In this document: piece after piece, positions 8,442-15,316 of the stretch | Layout of the letters: each line of letters begins with the position of its first letter | How positions within the stretch are numbered: position 1 is the stretch's first letter | Program-made: the position numbers and the translations under genes | NCBI RefSeq assembly: GCF_001426405.1 | Contig: NZ_LMEP01000002.1 | Location: 321,181 to 385,180, forward strand | DNA from: Streptomyces sp. Root1304 | GTDB lineage: Bacteria > Actinomycetota > Actinomycetes > Streptomycetales > Streptomycetaceae | DNA: 64,000 bases | Reading direction: 5' to 3' | Notes under the pieces: model-generated | Seen by the model: only the letters and a program-made list of their open reading frames with translations | What the model was told of the DNA's origin: nothing | The model's database searches: none

Positions 8442-8535
8442 ACCCGTACGCCGAAGGGGCGGCGTTCCCCGACCCTGGTCGGAGTACGCCGCCCTCTGGC
8501 GGTACGGGTGCGGGAGGTGCCCGCGCTCATGCCGG

Positions 8536-9327
8536 TTACTGCGGGTCGCGCTTGAAGGAGGCCGTCGACCAGCGGTAGCCGAGGGCGGCCAGGGCGATCG
8601 ACCAGCCGACCGCGAGCCAGCCGTTGTGGCCGATCTCGGTGCCGAGCAGCAGACCGCGCAGGGTCTCGATGGCCGGCGTGAAGGGCTGGTACTCGGCGAT
8701 CGGCTGGAACCAGCCCGGCATCGCGTCGATCGGGGTGAACGCGCTGGAGATGAGCGGCAGCAGGATCAGCGGCATCGCGCTGTTGCTGGCCGCCTCCGCG
8801 TTCGGGCTGGCCATGCCCATCCCGACCGCGATCCAGGTGAGCGCCAGGGCGAAGAGCGCGAGCAGGCCGAACGCGGCCAGCCACTCCAGGACCGTGGCGT
8901 CCGTGGACCGGAAGCCGATGGCGACGGCGACGGCGCCGACCAGGACCACGCTGGCGACCGACTGCAGGACGCTGCCGACGACGTGCCCGATGAGGACCGA
9001 ACCGCGGTGGATCGCCATGGTGCGGAAGCGGGCGATGATGCCCTCGGACATGTCGGTGGAGACCGAGACGGCCGCGCCGATGACGGTGCTGCCGATGGTC
9101 ATCAGCAGGATGCCGGGGACGACGTAGGCGATGTAGGCGGAGCGGTCGGCGCCGCCGCCCGCGATCCCGGCGCTCATCACGTCGCCGAAGATGTAGACGA
9201 AGAGCAGCAGGAGCATGACCGGGGTCAGCAGCAGGTTCAGGGTCAGCGACGGGTAGCGCCGGGCGTGCAGGAGGTTGCGGCGCAGCATCGTGGACGAGTC
9301 GCGGACGGCGAGGGCGAGAGTACTCAT
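8536..9327 (-). CDS. ABC-2 type transporter permease (drug exporter type)
   Basis: The 263-residue membrane protein has six predicted helices, for example LLLTPVMLLLLFVYIFG, YVVPGILLMTIGSTVIGAAV, VVLVGAVAVAIGF, LAAFGLLALFALALTWIAVGM and a final GWLAVGWSIALAALGY. It belongs to the ABC2_membrane/DrrB-like family, in which the conserved P-G-I-L and F-T-P-I-D-A-M-P-x-W-F-Q segments are seen. ATG 9327 overlaps the stop of the ATPase gene upstream (ATGA), so the two subunits are translationally coupled. With the ATPase it should form a DrrAB-like exporter; the cargo is unknown. The operon includes a DUF4097 protein and is probably controlled by the regulator at 11213. Confidence 0.92.
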   Translation of the reverse strand: MSTLALAVRDSSTMLRRNLLHARRYPSLTLNLLLTPVMLLLLFVYIFGDVMSAGIAGGGADRSAYIAYVVPGILLMTIGSTVIGAAVSVSTDMSEGIIARFRTMAIHRGSVLIGHVVGSVLQSVASVVLVGAVAVAIGFRSTDATVLEWLAAFGLLALFALALTWIAVGMGMASPNAEAASNSAMPLILLPLISSAFTPIDAMPGWFQPIAEYQPFTPAIETLRGLLLGTEIGHNGWLAVGWSIALAALGYRWSTASFKRDPQ

Positions 9328-10286
9328 CGGGCGTTCTCCTTGGTCGGGTCGTGCTGGGCCGGCACGTCGGCGCCGGTCAGGGCGAAGAACACGTCGTCCA
9401 GGTCGGGGGTGTGCACGGTCAGTTCGTCCGCCTCGACGCCGGCCGAGTCCAGCCGGTCGAGGACGGCGCGCAGTTCGCGCTGGCTGCCGCCGCTGGGGAC
9501 CTGGAGGGACAGGGCCTCGTCGTCCCCGGTGGCCTCGCCGAGCGCGAGGAGCGCGGAGCGGTAGGCGGCCGGGTCGGTGAAGCGGAGCCGTACGTGTCCG
9601 CCGGGGACGATCCGCTTCAGTTCGTCCGCGGTGCCCTCGGCGGCGATCCGGCCGCCGTGGAGCACGGCGATGCGGTCGGCGAGCTGATCGGCCTCCTCCA
9701 GGTACTGGGTGGTGAGGAAGACGGTGACGCCGCCGGTGACGAGTTCGCGGATGATCCCCCACATGGTGTGGCGGCTGCGCGGGTCGAGGCCGGTGGTGGG
9801 TTCGTCGAGGAAGATGATCCGCGGGTCGCCGACCAGCGTCATCGCGATGTCGAGGCGGCGCTTCATGCCGCCGGAGTAGCCGGCGGCGGGCTTCTTCGCG
9901 GCCTCCACCAGGTCGAAGCGCTCCAGGAGTTCGGCGGTGACCCGCCGCCCCTCGCGCCGGGACAGATGGTGCAGGTCCGCCATCAGGAGCATGTTCTCCT
10001 CGCCGGTGATCAGACCGTCGACGGCGGAGAACTGGCCGGTGACGCCGATCGAGGCGCGGACCGCCTGCGGGTCGGCGGCGAGGTCGTGGCCGCCGACGCG
10101 CAGGTCGCCGCCGTCGGCGGAGACGAGGGTGGAGAGGATCTTGACCGCGGTGGTCTTGCCGGCGCCGTTCGGGCCGAGCAGGGAGAAGACGGTGCCTTCC
10201 GGTACGGCGAGGTCGATGCCGTCGAGCACGACCTTGTCGCCGTAGGACTTGCGCAGCCCGTTCGCCGCGATGGCCAGGTTGCTCAT
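9324..10286 (-). CDS. ABC transporter ATP-binding protein (DrrA-like)
   Basis: The 320-residue protein is a nucleotide-binding subunit with Walker A GPNGAGKTT near residue 40, the Q-loop region SIGVTGQFSAVDGLIT, signature YSGGMKRRLDIA, Walker B RIIFLDEPTTGLDP and the H-loop segment VFLTTQYLEEADQ. The C-terminal extension after about 220 (LRFTDPAAYRSALLALGEA) is the DUF4162-like tail found in DrrA-type drug-resistance ATPases. It lies between the DUF4097 gene and the permease, overlapping the latter by four bases. Role: energising export of an unidentified amphipathic compound or peptide. Confidence 0.93.
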   Translation of the reverse strand: MSNLAIAANGLRKSYGDKVVLDGIDLAVPEGTVFSLLGPNGAGKTTAVKILSTLVSADGGDLRVGGHDLAADPQAVRASIGVTGQFSAVDGLITGEENMLLMADLHHLSRREGRRVTAELLERFDLVEAAKKPAAGYSGGMKRRLDIAMTLVGDPRIIFLDEPTTGLDPRSRHTMWGIIRELVTGGVTVFLTTQYLEEADQLADRIAVLHGGRIAAEGTADELKRIVPGGHVRLRFTDPAAYRSALLALGEATGDDEALSLQVPSGGSQRELRAVLDRLDSAGVEADELTVHTPDLDDVFFALTGADVPAQHDPTKENAR

Positions 10287-10318
10287 GGGAGGTGTTCCTT
10301 CCGAGGGGGCGGGCGGGG

Positions 10319-10990
10319 TCACAGGCTGCGGGCGGTGATGTCGCCGTAGGCGGTGGTGGCGTGGATGGTCAGGGTGGCGCCGGCGCCCTCGCTGTTCCGG
10401 AGCGAGTTGTGGATCCGGCCGTAGCCGGTCCCGGCGTCCAGCGAGGCGGAGACGCCGCGGGCGGCGCCGACCGAGATCTCGCCGTGGGAGGTGCGCAGGG
10501 TGACCGCGCCGCGCACGGCCTCGGTGACGCGGATGTCGCCCTTCTGGGTGGTGATCTCCGCGGGGCCGTTCAGGCGTCCGGCCGAGATGTCGCCGGCCTG
10601 GACGGTGAGGCGGGTGGTCGCCGCCTCGTCGATCTTGACGGTGGCCTGCGCGCTCTCGAAGTCGATGTCGCCGAGGCGTCCGACGACCCGGAGTTCGGCG
10701 CTGGCCGTCCTGGCCTCGACGCGGGAGTCGGCGGGCAGCTGGACCGTCACCTCGACGGAGCCGGGGTTGCCGAGGACGCGGTTCTTCGGGGCGGGGGCCT
10801 CGATGCGGAGGACTCCGTCGCCGTAGACGACCTGGATCTGCTCGGCCGCCTTCACGTCGCGGCTCTTGCCGGCGTCGGCGGGCAGGACCTCGACGGTGGT
10901 GTCGGCACGGTCGGCGGCGATGAGGCGGATGCGGCCGGCGGGGATGTCGAGGACGGCGGTGACGGGGGTGGTGGTGGCGAACTTCTGCAT
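10319..10990 (-). CDS. DUF4097 beta-strand-repeat protein
   Basis: The 223-residue protein consists almost wholly of short repeated beta-strands with G-D-I motifs (VQAGDISAGRLNG, TTQKGDIRVTEAV, TSHGEISVGAARG, TTAYGDITARSL), the mark of the DUF4097 right-handed beta-helix or adhesin-like fold. There is no clear signal peptide or membrane segment, so it is probably cytosolic. It is the first gene of an operon with the ABC ATPase and permease. Such genes next to ABC-2 exporters are common in Streptomyces but their role is unsettled. Expression is probably set by the GTTGC-type repeats in 11034-11160. Confidence 0.85.
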   Translation of the reverse strand: MQKFATTTPVTAVLDIPAGRIRLIAADRADTTVEVLPADAGKSRDVKAAEQIQVVYGDGVLRIEAPAPKNRVLGNPGSVEVTVQLPADSRVEARTASAELRVVGRLGDIDFESAQATVKIDEAATTRLTVQAGDISAGRLNGPAEITTQKGDIRVTEAVRGAVTLRTSHGEISVGAARGVSASLDAGTGYGRIHNSLRNSEGAGATLTIHATTAYGDITARSL

Positions 10991-11033
10991 GGTGGCTCTC
11001 CTTGGATCCGTTCTTTCCGATGAGGGAAAAGCT

Positions 11034-11160
11034 ACGTTGCGTTTCCAAGTCGAGCAACACCCTTGATGCGCAAGAACCCCGAAATTGCAGGTGAGATGGG
11101 CTAATTCATTGCAACGGTTCTGGAGCTAACGCAACGACAGATCGCACCTTCGTTGCAATG
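11034..11160. promoter_or_regulatory. Divergent control region with GTTGC/GCAAC repeats
   Basis: A perfect 10-bp inverted repeat, CATTGCAACG (11107-11116) and CGTTGCAATG (11151-11160), flanks a further AACGCAACG at 11129-11136. Another pair, GTTGC (11036-11040) and GCAAC (11054-11058), lies nearer the DUF4097 gene. These repeats fill the gap between the DUF4097/ABC operon and the GbsR-like regulator and are very likely its operators; binding is inferred. Confidence 0.6.
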
Positions 11161-11212
11161 GACTGAACGTGAACGCTATGCTGGGCCGTCACGGACCACA
11201 GAGGAGGCCCCG

Positions 11213-12019
11213 ATGCCGGGCGGCAGGCTCACCCAGCAGGAACGTCGGCAGATCGCAGGGGGGCTGACCGACGGCCTCGCCTACGCGGAGATCGCCCGTC
11301 GGCTCGATCGCCCCACCTCGACGATCACGCGCGAGGTCATGCGCAACGGCGGACCCACCGGCTACCGCGCCGACCAGGCCCACCGCGCCACCGAGAACCG
11401 CGCCCACCGGAGCAAGCAGGCCGCGCCGAAGGCGGCCGCGGCCGCGCCGGAGCAGCCGCACGGGCGGGACGCCGAGTCCGTCCGCGCGTACGAGGAGGTC
11501 TTCACGGCCGTCATGCTGCAGTCGGGCATGCCCCCGATGGCGGCCCGGGTGATGGCCGCCCTCTGTCTGACCGACTCGGGCAGCCTCACCGCGGCCGACC
11601 TCGTCCGGAACCTCCAGGTCAGCCCGGCGTCGGTCTCCAAGTCGATCGCGTTCCTGGAGAGCCAGGGCATGGTCCGCCGGGAGCGCGACGAACGCCGCCG
11701 CGAGCGCTACACCGTCGACAACGACATCTGGTACCAGTCGATGCTGGCCAGCGCCCGGGCCACCGCGCAGATCGTCGAGACCGCGCGGCAGGGCGTCGGG
11801 GTGCTCGGCGCCACGACCCCGGCCGGCGCCCGCATGGAGAACATCGCCCGCTTCCTGGACTTCGTCACCGAGAGCACGATCAGGGCGGCGGAACAGGCCC
11901 GCGCGATCCTGACGACGGAACCGGCGGCGACGGCGGGGCCGGTGGCGCCGCAAGGGGACGCGGAACCGGAAGGGGACGCGGAACCGGACGCGACGGAGGG
12001 GCCCGACCCGACGGCGTGA
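11213..12019 (+). CDS. GbsR/MarR-like regulator with N-terminal IS30-type helix-turn-helix
   Basis: The 268-residue protein has two DNA-binding-like modules. Residues about 3-50 (RLTQQERRQIAGGLTDGLAY, then EIARRLDRPTSTITREVMRNGG) match the HTH_38 domain seen at the N-terminus of IS30-family transposases. Residues about 95-185 are a winged helix of the GbsR/MarR type, with LTAADLVRNLQVSPASVSKS and the wing RRERDERRRERYTVD. The tail after 240 is acidic and repetitive (EPEGDAEPD). ATG 11213 follows GAGGAGG at 11201. It is divergent from the ABC/DUF4097 operon, across a region full of GTTGC repeats. The family is a known Streptomyces type; the effector is unknown. Confidence 0.85.
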   Translation: MPGGRLTQQERRQIAGGLTDGLAYAEIARRLDRPTSTITREVMRNGGPTGYRADQAHRATENRAHRSKQAAPKAAAAAPEQPHGRDAESVRAYEEVFTAVMLQSGMPPMAARVMAALCLTDSGSLTAADLVRNLQVSPASVSKSIAFLESQGMVRRERDERRRERYTVDNDIWYQSMLASARATAQIVETARQGVGVLGATTPAGARMENIARFLDFVTESTIRAAEQARAILTTEPAATAGPVAPQGDAEPEGDAEPDATEGPDPTA

Positions 12020-12041
12020 GCCCCGGTCCGAGCCCCCTCCC

Positions 12042-12524
12042 TCAGACCCCGCCCTCCCGCCGCGTCAGCCGGAAGAGTCGGATCTCGCGGTCCACCCGCG
12101 CCTGGTACGTGGCGTACGGCGGCCAGAACTCCAGCGCCGCGCGCCAGGCCTCCGCCCGCTCCTCGCCCGCCAGGAGTTCCGCCCGTACGGGTACGTCCTC
12201 GCCCCGCCAGTTCACCTCGACGTCCGGGTGGGCGAGCAGGTTCGCCGTCCACGCCGGGTGGCCGGGGCGGCCGAAGTTGGAGCCGATGAGCAGCCAGCGG
12301 CCGTCGGGCTCGGGCATGCAGGCCAGCGGGGTCACCCGGGGCTGCCCGCTCTTCGCGCCCCGCGCGGTGAGCACGACCCCGGGCAGCATCTGGGCGCTGA
12401 GCAGCACCTTCCCCCGGGTCAGCCGGTGCACGGCCTTGTCCATGGCGGGCACGACGTGCGGGCCGATCCGGGCGAAGGTCCGGGTGGAGGACATCTTCTG
12501 CATGAGCTTGCGTCCGACGGGCAT
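12042..12524 (-). CDS. Deazaflavin-dependent (DDN/F420-type) nitroreductase family protein
   Basis: The 160-residue protein matches the DDN/nitroreductase-like split beta-barrel family: TRGKVLLSAQMLPGVVLTARGAKSGQPRVTPL near 38-68, GRWLLIGSNFGRPGHPAWTANL (75-97) and the terminal PYATYQARVDREIRLFRL. Members bind F420 or FAD and reduce quinones, nitro compounds or other acceptors. The ATG at 12524 is immediately next to the long inverted-repeat element 12527-12688, whose left arm supplies the apparent ribosome-binding site (GAAAGG on the minus strand). The DDN gene, the element and the acyl-CoA dehydrogenase lie head to tail on the minus strand. Confidence 0.87.
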   Translation of the reverse strand: MPVGRKLMQKMSSTRTFARIGPHVVPAMDKAVHRLTRGKVLLSAQMLPGVVLTARGAKSGQPRVTPLACMPEPDGRWLLIGSNFGRPGHPAWTANLLAHPDVEVNWRGEDVPVRAELLAGEERAEAWRAALEFWPPYATYQARVDREIRLFRLTRREGGV

Positions 12525-12526
12525 AA

Positions 12527-12688
12527 AGGGCCTTTCGTTGGGATCTGGCCGGATCAGGGAGCGGGGCCTGGTGTCGTGGATCGCAAGGCGGAGGAGGGAG
12601 TCATGGCGGAGCCATGCCGACCGACGACAACGCGGCGAGGCGCGGCGCCAGGCCCCGCGAGCCCGGCCGGATCCCGACGAAAGGCCCT
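12527..12688. repeat. MITE-like 162-bp inverted-repeat element
   Basis: The whole gap between two genes is one imperfect palindrome. The ends are perfect 12-bp inverted repeats, AGGGCCTTTCGT (12527-12538) and ACGAAAGGCCCT (12677-12688). Inner matching blocks include GGGATC-GGCCGG on each side and GCGGGGCCTGG against CCAGGCCCCGC. The centre is CATGGC-GGA-GCCATG (12602-12616). There is no ORF with transposase features. The right end coincides with the stop codon of the acyl-CoA dehydrogenase; the left end stops two bases before the DDN start codon. It could be a non-autonomous mobile element, or an extended hairpin acting as a terminator or RNA-stability element. Confidence 0.7.
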
Positions 12689-13919
12689 ACGCGGCCACCT
12701 CTCCGAAGAGTCCGGTCCGTTCCGCCGCGCGGGCGCGCAGGCGTCGCACGGGGCCGAAGAGCAGTTCGTCGGAGGCGGCCCGCTTGAAGTAGAGGTGCGC
12801 CTCGTGCTCCCAGGTGAAGCCGATGCCGCCGTGCAGCTGGATGGACTCCCCCGCGGTGGCGCGCAGTGCCTCCAGGGCGTGGGCGAGGGCGAGTGGCCCG
12901 CTGTCGGGTCCGGGGTCCGGCTCGCGGGCGGCGCAGTAGGTGAGCGAGCGGGCGGCCTCGACCTGGACGTACAGGTCGGCGAGGCGGTGCTTGACCGCCT
13001 GGAAGGAGCCGACGGGCCGGCCGAACTGTTCGCGCGAGCCGACGTGGGCGACGGTCCGGTCGAGGGCCTCGCGGGCGGCGCCGACGGCCTCGGCGGCGAT
13101 CATCACGGCGGCGGCCCGGCCGGTGGTGGCGAGGGCGCCGAGCACGTCGGCCGGTTCCTCGCCGAGGAGTTCGGCCTCGGTGTCCCGGAACTGGACGGTG
13201 GCCTGGGCCCTGGTGAGGTCCAGGGTGGGCTGCCGGGTCCGTACGAGCCCGGGGGCGCCCTCCTCCGCCCGTACGAGGAAGAGCAGGGTCCGGCTGCGGG
13301 CGAAGCCGCCGGTGTGCGCGGCGACGAGCAGCAGTCCGGCGCTGTGTCCGTCGACGACCTGCGCCGCCTCGCCGTAGAGCCGCCAGCCGCCGTCGGCGGG
13401 GCGGGCCTGGACGCCGCCCGCGCGGCCGCCGCCGGACCAGTCGTCGGCGGTGTTGTCGCCGGTCAGGCCGAGGGCGAGGGCGAGGGCGCTGCCGGGGACG
13501 GCGAGTGCGCAGGTGAGGCTCCCGTCGGCGAGGCGCGGCAGGAGTGCGGTGCGCTGGCCGGGGGTGCCGAGGGCGGCGAGGAGCGGCGCGGCGAGGACGC
13601 TGGTGGCGAGGAGCGGGGAGGGGGCGAGGGCCCGGCCGGTCTCCTCGCAGGCGAGGGCGAGTTCGGCGGGTCCGCAGCCGACACCGCCGTACTCCTCGGG
13701 GAGGGCGAGCCCGGCGAGGCCGAGGGTCCCGGACATCCGGGCCCACAGCTCGGGGTCGTACCCCTGGGGGGTGGCGGTGGCCGCGCGGTTCTCGTGCGGC
13801 CCGGCCCGTTCGGCGAGCAGGTCCCGCAGGGTGCGGCGGATCTCCTCCTGCTCGTCGGTGAGCGGGGCGGCGAGCGAGGCGGTTCCGGCGGCGAGCGCTG
13901 CGCTGTCGGCGGCGTCCAT
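12687..13919 (-). CDS. Acyl-CoA dehydrogenase (FadE type)
   Basis: The 410-residue protein has the acyl-CoA dehydrogenase fold: N-terminal helical domain (LTDEQEEIRRTLRDLLAERA), LPEEYGGVG near residue 74, a middle beta domain (about 135-240), and C-terminal helices with SREQFGRPVGSFQAVKHRLADL near 292 and QLHGGIGFTWEHEAHLYFKR near 360-380. The FAD-contacting G-x-I-G-F-T-W-E-H segment is intact. It is divergent from the thiolase-like gene at 14025 with CTGAC-N5-GTCAT at 13936 in its promoter, linking it to the operon at 239. Role: alpha,beta-dehydrogenation of an acyl-CoA, probably of a ring or side-chain degradation pathway. Confidence 0.9.
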   Translation of the reverse strand: MDAADSAALAAGTASLAAPLTDEQEEIRRTLRDLLAERAGPHENRAATATPQGYDPELWARMSGTLGLAGLALPEEYGGVGCGPAELALACEETGRALAPSPLLATSVLAAPLLAALGTPGQRTALLPRLADGSLTCALAVPGSALALALGLTGDNTADDWSGGGRAGGVQARPADGGWRLYGEAAQVVDGHSAGLLLVAAHTGGFARSRTLLFLVRAEEGAPGLVRTRQPTLDLTRAQATVQFRDTEAELLGEEPADVLGALATTGRAAAVMIAAEAVGAAREALDRTVAHVGSREQFGRPVGSFQAVKHRLADLYVQVEAARSLTYCAAREPDPGPDSGPLALAHALEALRATAGESIQLHGGIGFTWEHEAHLYFKRAASDELLFGPVRRLRARAAERTGLFGEVAA

Positions 13920-13935
13920 GGGGCTCCCTCCGTAT

Positions 13936-13950
13936 CTGACGGTGCGTCAT
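13936..13950. promoter_or_regulatory. CTGAC-N5-GTCAT operator-like site
   Basis: CTGACGGTGCGTCAT has the same layout as the sites at 172 and 199, with one arm mismatch. It begins 17 bp upstream of the acyl-CoA dehydrogenase start, a position suited to repression of that minus-strand promoter. Confidence 0.55.
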
Positions 13951-14000
13951 GCTAGGGCGGGGCGGGGCCGGTTGCCAGAGATGCGCCGGTTCCGATCGCA

Positions 14001-14025
14001 TGAATCTGATGTACCGTCAGATTCA
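14001..14025. promoter_or_regulatory. Extended 25-bp palindromic operator at the second thiolase start
   Basis: A 25-bp near-perfect palindrome has arms TGAATCTGAt and gTCAGATTCA around GTACC; its core is CTGAT-N5-GTCAG. Its last base is the A of the ATG at 14025. A TACCGT hexamer at 14012-14017, seven bases before the ATG, could be the -10 of a leaderless promoter, so a bound regulator would block it directly. Confidence 0.6.
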
Positions 14026-15206
14026 TGCCCACCACCATGCGCAGCTCCCGCCGCGTCGCCGTCGTCGGCGTCTCCCTCTCCGACGGCGGCCGGGTCGACG
14101 AGGCCACTCCGTACGCCCTGCACGCCCAGGCCGCCCGGCGGGCCCTCGCGGACAGCGGCCTGGACCGCTCCCTGATCGACGGCCTGGCCTCGGCCGGCCT
14201 CGGCACCCTGGCACCGGTCGAGGTCGCCGAGTACCTGGGGCTCCGGCCCCGCTGGGTGGACTCGACCGCCGTCGGCGGCGCCACCTGGGAGGTCATGGCC
14301 GCGCACGCCGCCGACGCGATCGCCGCGGGCCACGCGAACGCGGTGCTCCTCGTGTACGGCTCCACCGCGCGCGCCGACATCCGCGCCCGGCGCCGCACCT
14401 CGAACCTCTCCTTCGGTTCGCGCGGCCCGCTCCAGTTCGAGGTCCCCTACGGGCACACCCTGATCGCCAAGTACGCGATGGCCGCCCGCCGCCACATGCA
14501 CGAGTACGGGACGACCCTGGAGCAGCTCGCCGAGGTCGCCGTCCAGGCGCGGGCGAACGCGGCGCTCAACCCCGAGGCGATGTTCCGGGACCCGATCACG
14601 GTCGACGAGGTCCTCGACGGCCCGATGATCGCGGACCCCTTCACCAAGCTGCACTGCTGCATCCGCAGCGACGGCGGCTGCGCGGTGCTGCTCGTCGCCG
14701 AGGAGTACGTCCAGGACTGCCGCACCGCCCCGGTCTGGGTGCTCGGCACGGGCGAGCACGTCTCGCACACCACCATGTCGGAGTGGGAGGACTTCACGGT
14801 CTCGCCGGCGGCGGTGAGCGGCCGGCTGGCCTTCGAGCGGGCGGGCGTCCGGCCCGCCGACATCGACCTCGCCGAGATCTACGACGCCTTCACCTACATG
14901 ACCCTGGTGACCCTGGAGGACCTGGGTTTCTGCGCGAAGGGCGAGGGCGGGCCGTTCGTCGAGAAGGGGCGCCTGACGGTGGGCGGCGGCGGGCTGCCGG
15001 TGAACACGGACGGCGGCGGCCTCTCCGCCTGCCATCCGGGGATGCGGGGGCTGTTCCTCCTGGTGGAGGCGGTACGGCAGTTGCGCGGCGAGGCGGAGGG
15101 ACGGCAGGTGCGGCGGGCGGACGGCTCGCTGCCCGAGCTGGCGGTGGCCTCGGGGACGGGCGGCTGGTTCTGCTCCTCGGGGACGGTGGTGCTCGGCCGG
15201 TCGTAG
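14025..15206 (+). CDS. Thiolase-like lipid-transfer protein, second paralogue
   Basis: The 393-residue protein is clearly homologous to the one at 239: RRHMHEYG, EIYDAFTYMTLVTLEDLGFC, KGEGGPFVEKG and VNTDGGGLSACHPGMRG. At the position of Cys85 of the first protein it has A-T-W (residues 86-88), so the nucleophile-like cysteine is missing. That may mean a retro-aldolase or scaffold role instead of thiolysis, as proposed for some Ltp proteins. There is no DUF35 partner next to it. ATG 14025 lacks a ribosome-binding site and lies at the edge of the 25-bp palindrome, suggesting leaderless translation; an internal ATG at 14037 is an alternative. Confidence 0.85.
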   Translation: MPTTMRSSRRVAVVGVSLSDGGRVDEATPYALHAQAARRALADSGLDRSLIDGLASAGLGTLAPVEVAEYLGLRPRWVDSTAVGGATWEVMAAHAADAIAAGHANAVLLVYGSTARADIRARRRTSNLSFGSRGPLQFEVPYGHTLIAKYAMAARRHMHEYGTTLEQLAEVAVQARANAALNPEAMFRDPITVDEVLDGPMIADPFTKLHCCIRSDGGCAVLLVAEEYVQDCRTAPVWVLGTGEHVSHTTMSEWEDFTVSPAAVSGRLAFERAGVRPADIDLAEIYDAFTYMTLVTLEDLGFCAKGEGGPFVEKGRLTVGGGGLPVNTDGGGLSACHPGMRGLFLLVEAVRQLRGEAEGRQVRRADGSLPELAVASGTGGWFCSSGTVVLGRS

Positions 15207-15225
15207 CCCCGGCCCGAGAATCTAT

Positions 15226-15264
15226 ACAGGCGTCATAGACAGCCGTGTAGGACATCCGTATAGT
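15226..15264. promoter_or_regulatory. Three tandem 13-bp repeats within a dyad, operator-like
   Basis: ACAGGCGTCATAG (15226-15238), ACAGCCGTGTAGG (15239-15251) and ACATCCGTATAGT (15252-15264) are head-to-tail imperfect repeats. The block is also bounded by CTATAC (15222-15227) and GTATAG (15258-15263), giving an overall dyad. It lies 53-91 bp before the monooxygenase start and probably contains its promoter and operator. No regulator gene adjoins, so the binding protein is not identified. Confidence 0.5.
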
Positions 15265-15316
15265 CATGTCTGCGGGCAGGGGAACGGCCCGCAGACACCC
15301 GACAAGGAGTCCTGCC

